From assembly GCF_014651995.1 (NCBI RefSeq), contig NZ_BMXY01000002.1, positions 62,001-126,000 of the forward strand: a DNA stretch of 64,000 nt. Direction: 5' to 3'. Below are positions 57,402 through 64,000 of this stretch, piece by piece. The stretch's first letter is position 1. Each line of letters begins with the position of its first letter. Made by a program: the position numbers and the translations under genes. The notes under the pieces are model-generated. The model saw only the letters and a list, made by a program, of their open reading frames with translations, was not told the DNA's origin and made no database searches. This DNA comes from Cognatilysobacter xinjiangensis (GTDB taxonomy: Bacteria > Pseudomonadota > Gammaproteobacteria > Xanthomonadales > Xanthomonadaceae).

Positions 57402-58022
57402 ATGGGCGAGGTGCATGCGCTCGATACGCTGATGCGCGAACGCCCGGTCTGGCGCGGACGTTCGCCGGCGCCCGTCCGCGACGGCGTGTCCACCGGCCAT
57501 GCGCGGCTCGACGCGGCACTGCCGGGGCAGGGCTGGATCGCGCAGGGGCTCAACGAGATCCTGCTGCCCGACGCGGGGCTGGGCGAGCTCGAACTGGTCT
57601 GGCCGGCGCTGGCGAGGCTGGCGTCGACGAACGCGCCGGTGGTGCTCGTCGCGCCGCCCTACGTGCCGTATCCGCCGGCCTGGCATGCGGCGGGCGTGCG
57701 GCTGGACGCGCTGCACGTCGTCCACGCCGACCCGCGCGATGCGCTGTGGGCGGCCGAGCAGTGCATGCGCTCGGGCAGCTGCGGCGCCGTGCTGTGCTGG
57801 CCGTCGACCGACGACGACCGCCCGCTGCGCCGCCTGCAGGTGGCGGCTGAGGCCGGGCGCTGCCTCGGCTTCGCGTTCCGGCCCGCGCGCGCGGCGCTGA
57901 ACCCGTCGCCGGCGCCGCTGCGCATCGCGCTGGAAGCCAGCCCGGTGCGGCAGTTGCGCGTGCTCAAGTGCCGCGGCGCGAATCCGCCACCGTGGCCGCT
58001 CGCCTTCCCGCGGGAGGCCTGA
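57402..58022 (+). CDS. imuA: SOS mutasome protein ImuA
   Basis: A 206-residue RecA/SulA-like protein of the imuA family (GLNEILLPDAGLGELELVWPALARL, with the Walker A region replaced). ImuA acts with ImuB and DnaE2 in damage-induced mutagenesis; it helps place the complex on DNA. The ATG has GGAGG 8 bp upstream. First gene after the LexA box; imuB starts right after its stop (58022/58024). Length is short but normal for the family. Confidence 0.92.
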   Translation: MGEVHALDTLMRERPVWRGRSPAPVRDGVSTGHARLDAALPGQGWIAQGLNEILLPDAGLGELELVWPALARLASTNAPVVLVAPPYVPYPPAWHAAGVRLDALHVVHADPRDALWAAEQCMRSGSCGAVLCWPSTDDDRPLRRLQVAAEAGRCLGFAFRPARAALNPSPAPLRIALEASPVRQLRVLKCRGANPPPWPLAFPREA

Positions 58023-58023
58023 G

Positions 58024-59439
58024 ATGCACTGGCTCTGCGTCTTCCTGCCGCAGCTCGCGCTCGACGACGTGCTGCGCCGCCTCGACGACCCGCTCGAGCC
58101 GGTCGCGCTGGTGAGCGGGCCGCGGCAGCGGCGTGTGCTGCACGCGGTGAACGCGGCGGCCCGCGAGGCGGGCCTGCGGCCGGGCCTGACGATGGCGGCC
58201 GCGCAGGCGCTGGGCGTGCGCTTTCGCAGCGCCGACCATGACCCCGACGCCGCCGAGCGCTGCCGTCGCCTCGTGGCCGCCTGGGCCTATGGCTACAGCT
58301 CGCAGGTCAGCCTCGACCTGCCGCATGCGGTGCTGCTGGAGATCGGCCGCAGCCGGCGCCTGTTCGGTGGGTGGGCGCAACTGGCGCCGCGGTTGTCGGC
58401 CGAACTGCAGGACATGCACCTGCGCCATCGGCTGGTGGCCGCGCCGAACCCGTGGGCCGCGCGACTGCTGGCGAACGTGCACGCGAGCCTGGCGGTCGAT
58501 GCGCAGACGCTGCCGGCCGCGCTCGATGCCCTGCCGGTGGCGCGCAGCGGGCTCGCCGGGGAGGTGCGCAAGGCGCTCGCGCGCATGGGCTTGCGAAGGC
58601 TCGGCGAACTGCGACGCCTGCCGCGCGCGTCGATCGGGCGGCGCTTCGCATCGACGGTGCTCGACCATCTGGACCGCGCCTACGGGCTGCGGCCCGAGCC
58701 CCTGATCGCCTACCGGCCGCCGGACGTGTTCGAGGCGCGCATCGAGTTCGACCACGAAGTCGAATCGAGCCAGGCGTTGCTGTTCCCGCTGCGCCGTCTC
58801 ACCGCCGACCTCGCGGCCTTCCTGCGCAGCCGCGACGGTGGCGTGCAGCGCTTCGTGATCCGACTGGAGCACGAGCGCGGCGGCGACAGCGACGTGGTCG
58901 TCGGCCTGCTCGCGCCCGAGCGCGAGGCCGGGGCGCTGTTCGACCTCGCGCGTACGCGCATCGAGCGTGCGCAGGTGCCGGCGCCGGTGCGCGGCATGCG
59001 CCTGCGTGCCGACGACCTGCCGCGCTTCGTGCCCGATGCGGGCGATCTCTTCGCATCGCAGGCGCGTCCGCAATTGCCCTGGCTGCAACTGCGCGAGCGG
59101 CTGCGCGCGCGGCTCGGCGATGCGGCGGTGCGGCCGGTGGTCTGGCGCGCCGACCATCGGCCCGAATGCATCCTGCTCGACGGCCCGCCCGTCGACCCGC
59201 GCATCCGCGCAGTACCGCGGCCCGGCTGGCTGCTGCCCACGCCCACGGCCTGCCGCGAGCGCATCGAGCGCCTGGTCGCCGGGCCCGAGCGCATCGAGTC
59301 GGGCTGGTGGGACGACGGCGACGTTCGCCGCGACTACTACGTCGCCGAAACGGTGGATGGGCGACGCATCTGGCTGTTCCGCGAGGCCGGCGACCTCGCC
59401 GGCGACGGGCCGGTCTGCGTGCACGGACTGTTCGGTTGA
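58024..59439 (+). CDS. imuB: ImuB, Y-family polymerase-like accessory protein
   Basis: A 471-residue relative of DinB/UmuC polymerases. The start MHWLCVFLPQLALDDVLRRLDDP is the Y-family N-terminus but with the catalytic acidic pair missing (FLPQLAL where FD and D would be), as is usual for ImuB, which does not polymerise but binds the beta clamp and DnaE2. Later LSLDLPHAVLLEIGRSRRLFGG-like and DRAYGLRPEPLIAYRPP follow the thumb and little-finger order. Last residues reach 59439; dnaE2 starts 3 bp later. Confidence 0.93.
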   Translation: MHWLCVFLPQLALDDVLRRLDDPLEPVALVSGPRQRRVLHAVNAAAREAGLRPGLTMAAAQALGVRFRSADHDPDAAERCRRLVAAWAYGYSSQVSLDLPHAVLLEIGRSRRLFGGWAQLAPRLSAELQDMHLRHRLVAAPNPWAARLLANVHASLAVDAQTLPAALDALPVARSGLAGEVRKALARMGLRRLGELRRLPRASIGRRFASTVLDHLDRAYGLRPEPLIAYRPPDVFEARIEFDHEVESSQALLFPLRRLTADLAAFLRSRDGGVQRFVIRLEHERGGDSDVVVGLLAPEREAGALFDLARTRIERAQVPAPVRGMRLRADDLPRFVPDAGDLFASQARPQLPWLQLRERLRARLGDAAVRPVVWRADHRPECILLDGPPVDPRIRAVPRPGWLLPTPTACRERIERLVAGPERIESGWWDDGDVRRDYYVAETVDGRRIWLFREAGDLAGDGPVCVHGLFG

Positions 59440-59442
59440 GCC

Positions 59443-62400
59443 ATGACGAACGCCGTTGCCGAACCGCTGCCGGGCTATGCCGAGCTGCATTGCCTGTCGG
59501 ATTTCAGCTTCCAGCGCGGCGCGTCGACCGCGCTCGAGCTGTTCCTGCGCGCGCGGCGCGAAGGCTATGCGGCGCTGGCGATCACCGACGAATGCACGCT
59601 CGCCGGCATCGTGCGTGCGCTGGAGGCCTCGCAGAAGACCGGCGTGCCGCTGATCGTCGGCAGCGAGATGGCCATCGAAAGCGGCCCGCGCTGCGTGCTG
59701 CTGGTGGAGAACGCGGCCGGCTACGCGGCGCTGTCGGGCCTGATCACCGATGCGCGGCGTCGCGCGCCCAAGGGGCGTTACCGCCTGCTGGCCAGCGACT
59801 TCGAACGCCCGCTCGACGGGCTGCTCGCGCTCTGGCTGCCCGGTGACGAACCCGACGCCTCACAGGCGCGCTGGCTCGCCGAACGATTCCCGTCGCGCTG
59901 CTGGATCGCCGTCGAGCTGCACTGCGGCGCCGACGATGCGGCGCGGCTGCGGCAACTGCGTGCGCTGGGCGACACGCTGGGCCTGCGCTGCGTCGCCAGC
60001 GGCGACGTGCACATGCACCAGCGCGGGCGTCGCACGCTGCAGAACGTGATGACCGCGATCCGCCTCGGCGTGTCGCTGCGCGAGGCCGGCTATGCGCTGT
60101 TCCCGAACGGCGAGCGCCACCTGCGCAGCCGCGATGCACTGGCGTCGCTGTATCCGCCGGAGCTGATGGAGGAAACGCGCCGCATCGCCGCGCGCTGCCG
60201 CTTCGACCTCGCCCGCGACCTCGTCTACGACTATCCGCACGAAGTGGTGCCCGACGGTCATACCGCCACCAGCTGGCTGCGCGTGCTGGTCGACGAGGGC
60301 ATCGAGTCGCGCTGGCAGGATGCGCCGCCGGACCACGACGAGCGGCGCGAAACGAAGGCGCTGCTCGACAAGGAGCTCGCGCTGATCGAAGAACTCGAGT
60401 TCGAGAAGTTCTTCCTCACCGTGCACGACGTGGTCCGCTTCGCGCGCGGCCGCGGCATCCTCTGCCAGGGGCGCGGCTCGGCGGCCAATTCCGCCGTCTG
60501 CTACGCGCTGGGCATTACCGAGCTGCGGCCCGGCCATTCGAACCTGCTGTTCGAGCGCTTCATCTCGCGCGACCGGCGCAACGAGCCGCCGGACATCGAT
60601 GTCGACTTCGAGCACGAGCGCCGCGAGGAAGTCCTGCAGTACGTGTTCAAGCGCTACGGCCGCGAGCGTGCCGCGCTGGCCGCGGTGGTGATCCGCTATC
60701 GCGGGCGCAGTGCGGTGCGCGACGTCGGCCGCGCGCTGGGCCTGCCCGAGGACCAGATCGGCGAGCTGGCGCGCACGCTCGACCGCTGGAGCGCGGAAGG
60801 CCCGATGCCCGATTACCTGCGCGAGCGCGGCTTCGATCCCGATGCGCCGCTGATGCGCCGGCTGATCCGCCTGACCACGCAGCTGATCGGCTTTCCGCGC
60901 CATCTCTCGCAGCATCCCGGCGGCTTCCTGATCTCGGAGCGCCCGCTCTCCACGCTGGTGCCGGTGGAGAACGCGGCGATGGACGACCGCACCGTCGTGC
61001 AGTGGGACAAGGACGACATCGAAACCATGAAGATGCTCAAGGTCGACTGCCTCGCGCTGGGCATGCTGACCTGCATCCGCAAGACGGTCGAGCTGCTCGA
61101 CGCCGTCGGCCGCCGCCGCGTGACGCCCGCGGCCATCATGCTCGACGACCACCACACCGAGGCCGGCCGCCGCGTGTTCGAGATGGTCCGCGCGGCCGAC
61201 ACCATCGGTGTGTTCCAGATCGAATCGCGTGCGCAGATGGGCATGGCGCCGCGCATGAAGCCCGCCACGTTCTACGACCTGGTGATCCAGATCGCGATCG
61301 TTCGGCCGGGGCCGATCCAGGGAAACATGGTGCAGCCCTACCTCAAGCGCCGCATGGGACAGGAGGCCGTCACCTATACGAAGGACGAGCTGCGGCCGAT
61401 CCTCGAACGCACGCTCGGCGTGCCGCTGTTCCAGGAACAGGTGATGCAGATCGCCATCACCGCAGCGGGCTATCGACCCGAGGAAGCCGACCAGCTGCGG
61501 CGCTCGATGGCCGCGTGGAAGCGCAACGGCAGCATCGAATCGCATCGCGAGAAGCTCACCGCGGGCCTGTTGCGCAACGGTTATCCGCCGCAGTTCGCCG
61601 AGGACATCTTCAACCAGATCCTCGGCTTCGGCAGCTACGGCTTCCCCGAATCGCATGCCGCCAGCTTCGCGATCCTGTGCTGGCAGAGCGCCTGGCTCAA
61701 ATGCCACGAGCCCGCCGCCTTCGCCGCCGCGCTGCTCAACTCGCAGCCGATGGGTTTCTATTCGCCGAGCCAGATCGTGCAGGACGTGCGTCGCCATGGC
61801 ATCGAAGTGCGGCCTGTCGACATCCGCTACAGCGACTGGGACTGCACGCTCGAGTTCCACACCGCGCCCGACGACCTGTCGCGCCAGCCCGCGCTGCGGC
61901 TGGGCCTGCGGCTGGTCGATGGTTTCAACCAGGGCGCCGCGCAACGCATCGGCGAGGCGCGCCGCCTGCGCGCGTTCACCGACGCGACCGACCTGTGCAC
62001 CCGCGCCTCGCTCGACATGCGCGAGCGCGGGCTGCTCGCCGATGCCGGCGCCCTCAAGAGCCTGCTCGGCCATCGCCACAAGGCGCGCTGGGCGGTGGCG
62101 GGCGTGGAGGTGCAGCGGCCGCTGTTCGAGGCCGCCACTCCGGAGGCGCCGGTCGCGCTGCCGCTACCCAGCGTCGAGGAGGACGTGCGCACCGACTACG
62201 ACATGCTCGGCCTCACGCTGGGCCGCCATCCACTCTCGCTGCTGCGGCCTGCGCTCACCCAGCGCCGCTACGTGCGCTCGCGTGACCTCAGGCGCATGGC
62301 CAACGGGCGCGTGGTCGCCTTCGCCGGCCTGGTCACCCTGCGCCAGCGGCCCGAGACCGCCAGCGGCGTGACCTTCCTGACGCTGGAGGACGAGGACGGG

Positions 62401-62589
62401 CTGGTCAATGCGGTGGTCTGGCGGCACGTTGCCGAGCGATTCCGGCGAGCATTGTTGGAATCGAAGCTGATGCTGATCCACGGCCACCTCGAATCGCAGG
62501 ACGGCGTGCAGCACGTCATCGCCAGGCGGCTTGCGAACATCGGCGAGCTGCTCGGGCCGCTGTCGACGAGTTCGCGCGACTTCCACTAA
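59443..62589 (+). CDS. dnaE2: error-prone DNA polymerase DnaE2
   Basis: A 1048-residue C-family polymerase. Order of domains: PHP domain (about 1-200, [17 protein letters not shown]), palm with catalytic aspartates in PDIDVDF (383-389), thumb and fingers, tandem HhH and a C-terminal OB fold (about 950-1040, [29 protein letters not shown]). The PHP metal ligands are partly altered, as in DnaE2. It synthesises across lesions with ImuA and ImuB and is the source of damage-induced mutations. It converges with the aldo/keto reductase 16 bp away. Confidence 0.95.
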   Translation: MTNAVAEPLPGYAELHCLSDFSFQRGASTALELFLRARREGYAALAITDECTLAGIVRALEASQKTGVPLIVGSEMAIESGPRCVLLVENAAGYAALSGLITDARRRAPKGRYRLLASDFERPLDGLLALWLPGDEPDASQARWLAERFPSRCWIAVELHCGADDAARLRQLRALGDTLGLRCVASGDVHMHQRGRRTLQNVMTAIRLGVSLREAGYALFPNGERHLRSRDALASLYPPELMEETRRIAARCRFDLARDLVYDYPHEVVPDGHTATSWLRVLVDEGIESRWQDAPPDHDERRETKALLDKELALIEELEFEKFFLTVHDVVRFARGRGILCQGRGSAANSAVCYALGITELRPGHSNLLFERFISRDRRNEPPDIDVDFEHERREEVLQYVFKRYGRERAALAAVVIRYRGRSAVRDVGRALGLPEDQIGELARTLDRWSAEGPMPDYLRERGFDPDAPLMRRLIRLTTQLIGFPRHLSQHPGGFLISERPLSTLVPVENAAMDDRTVVQWDKDDIETMKMLKVDCLALGMLTCIRKTVELLDAVGRRRVTPAAIMLDDHHTEAGRRVFEMVRAADTIGVFQIESRAQMGMAPRMKPATFYDLVIQIAIVRPGPIQGNMVQPYLKRRMGQEAVTYTKDELRPILERTLGVPLFQEQVMQIAITAAGYRPEEADQLRRSMAAWKRNGSIESHREKLTAGLLRNGYPPQFAEDIFNQILGFGSYGFPESHAASFAILCWQSAWLKCHEPAAFAAALLNSQPMGFYSPSQIVQDVRRHGIEVRPVDIRYSDWDCTLEFHTAPDDLSRQPALRLGLRLVDGFNQGAAQRIGEARRLRAFTDATDLCTRASLDMRERGLLADAGALKSLLGHRHKARWAVAGVEVQRPLFEAATPEAPVALPLPSVEEDVRTDYDMLGLTLGRHPLSLLRPALTQRRYVRSRDLRRMANGRVVAFAGLVTLRQRPETASGVTFLTLEDEDGLVNAVVWRHVAERFRRALLESKLMLIHGHLESQDGVQHVIARRLANIGELLGPLSTSSRDFH

Positions 62590-62605
62590 TCGCCAAGGCG
62601 ATCTG

Positions 62606-63601
<996 letters not shown>

Positions 63602-63751
63602 GGGCGGTCTCCGGGAAAACCAGAACGCTACAGGCCGCGCCGTAATGCGGAGGCAGCAGCGGCGCTGCCAGCATGAACCGTGGCTGACGAAAGAGCGCCG
63701 TGGAGCCGACGTTATACGCCGCCCTCATCGGCCGCTGGCCACGATCGCGGG

Positions 63752-64000
63752 ATGGGGGAATCCACGTCACTTCACCTGCTCGACGGCCGCACGTCCGCGC
63801 ATGCGCTGACCTACGGCATGCTGCGCGCCTCGCGCACGCTCGAGCTCGACGACCAGCTTCTGCAGTTCATCCTGGCGACCGATGCCGACATGGTCACGCG
63901 CCTGCTGGGCAGCCAGTCGGTGCTGGAGCCGGACTCGCCCGAAGGCCAACGCGCGCTGCGGCTGGTGCGCCTGCATCGCGCCCTGGGGGACGTCTTCGGC
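63752..64000 (+). CDS. probable Xre/MbcA/ParS-type antitoxin (partial, cut by window end)
   Basis: The first 83 residues of a protein open at the right edge, starting MGESTSLHLLDGRTSAHALT. The part LDDQLLQFILATDADMVTRLLG resembles a helix-turn-helix, and ALRLVRLHRALGDVFG matches the start of the toxin-binding domain (DUF2384) of Xre/MbcA/ParS antitoxins, which often ends in LVRLYRLLDALFGG. Such antitoxins pair with a RES-domain NAD-cleaving toxin encoded directly downstream, outside the window here. It could also be a solitary DUF2384 protein. It is divergent from the aldo/keto reductase gene. Confidence 0.55.
   Translation, partial: MGESTSLHLLDGRTSAHALTYGMLRASRTLELDDQLLQFILATDADMVTRLLGSQSVLEPDSPEGQRALRLVRLHRALGDVFG

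Overview
The window is chromosomal DNA of very high G+C (most third codon positions are G or C). It looks like a free-living gammaproteobacterium of the Xanthomonadaceae/Lysobacter group. The evidence is a canonical gammaproteobacterial F1Fo operon (atpIBEFHAGDC), a type IV pilus PilU ATPase, the DUF1415, DUF3297 and DUF3247-like small proteins, an AcnD-type methylcitrate dehydratase, and an SOS mutagenesis cassette (imuA-imuB-dnaE2) preceded by a box of the form TTAG-N6-TACTA, the LexA site described for Xanthomonas and Xylella. The genus is inference. I see no rRNA, tRNA, CRISPR array, insertion sequence or prophage. The stretch is densely packed with short gaps.

Layout. 1-7.4 kb: acnD (cut by the left edge), a ZIP-like metal transporter, a decayed CYP152-type P450, an ABC exporter, an HELAH membrane protein and a lytic transglycosylase. 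7.5-10.4 kb: an RcnB-like secreted protein and a lipoprotein/LytTR regulator/LytS-type kinase operon. 10.7-16.8 kb: small genes (HicB-like, WYL regulator, GST, single-domain receiver), a GFA plus TPR-sulfotransferase pair and an orphan ExbD. 16.9-25.1 kb: an envelope and secreted enzyme block with M13 and M61 peptidases, a GAF plus degenerate GGDEF protein, an L,D-transpeptidase and an acid phosphatase lipoprotein. 25.1-34.4 kb: a KGG stress protein, diguanylate cyclase, quinone oxidoreductase, MFS carrier, MOSC protein, MscS channel and PilU. 34.4-43.9 kb: cold-shock protein with a long leader, a PAS protein that looks like a dead histidine kinase, M23 peptidase, rRNA modification pair (RsmC-like, RsuA), YajQ with DUF1415, a DMT carrier, a Nei/Fpg glycosylase and OmpW.

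44.1-48.5 kb: an aceF-mscS-lpd cluster, with pyruvate dehydrogenase E2 and E3 separated by a mechanosensitive channel gene and no aceE in the window. 48.6-57.2 kb: an outer-membrane protein, a DUF2061 protein and the complete ATP synthase operon closed by a strong terminator. 57.3-62.6 kb: the LexA-controlled imuA-imuB-dnaE2 cassette. 62.6-64 kb: an aldo/keto reductase and the start of a probable Xre/MbcA/ParS-type antitoxin gene cut by the right edge.

Most of the window is ordinary housekeeping. I did not find a convincing new multi-gene system. The most interesting signals are the decaying P450 peroxygenase gene, the LexA palindrome on the mutasome operon, the mscS gene inside the pyruvate dehydrogenase cluster, two signalling proteins that seem to have lost catalytic residues (a GSGEF cyclase-like domain and a His-to-Cys kinase remnant), and an unrecognised domain in the LytS-type kinase.
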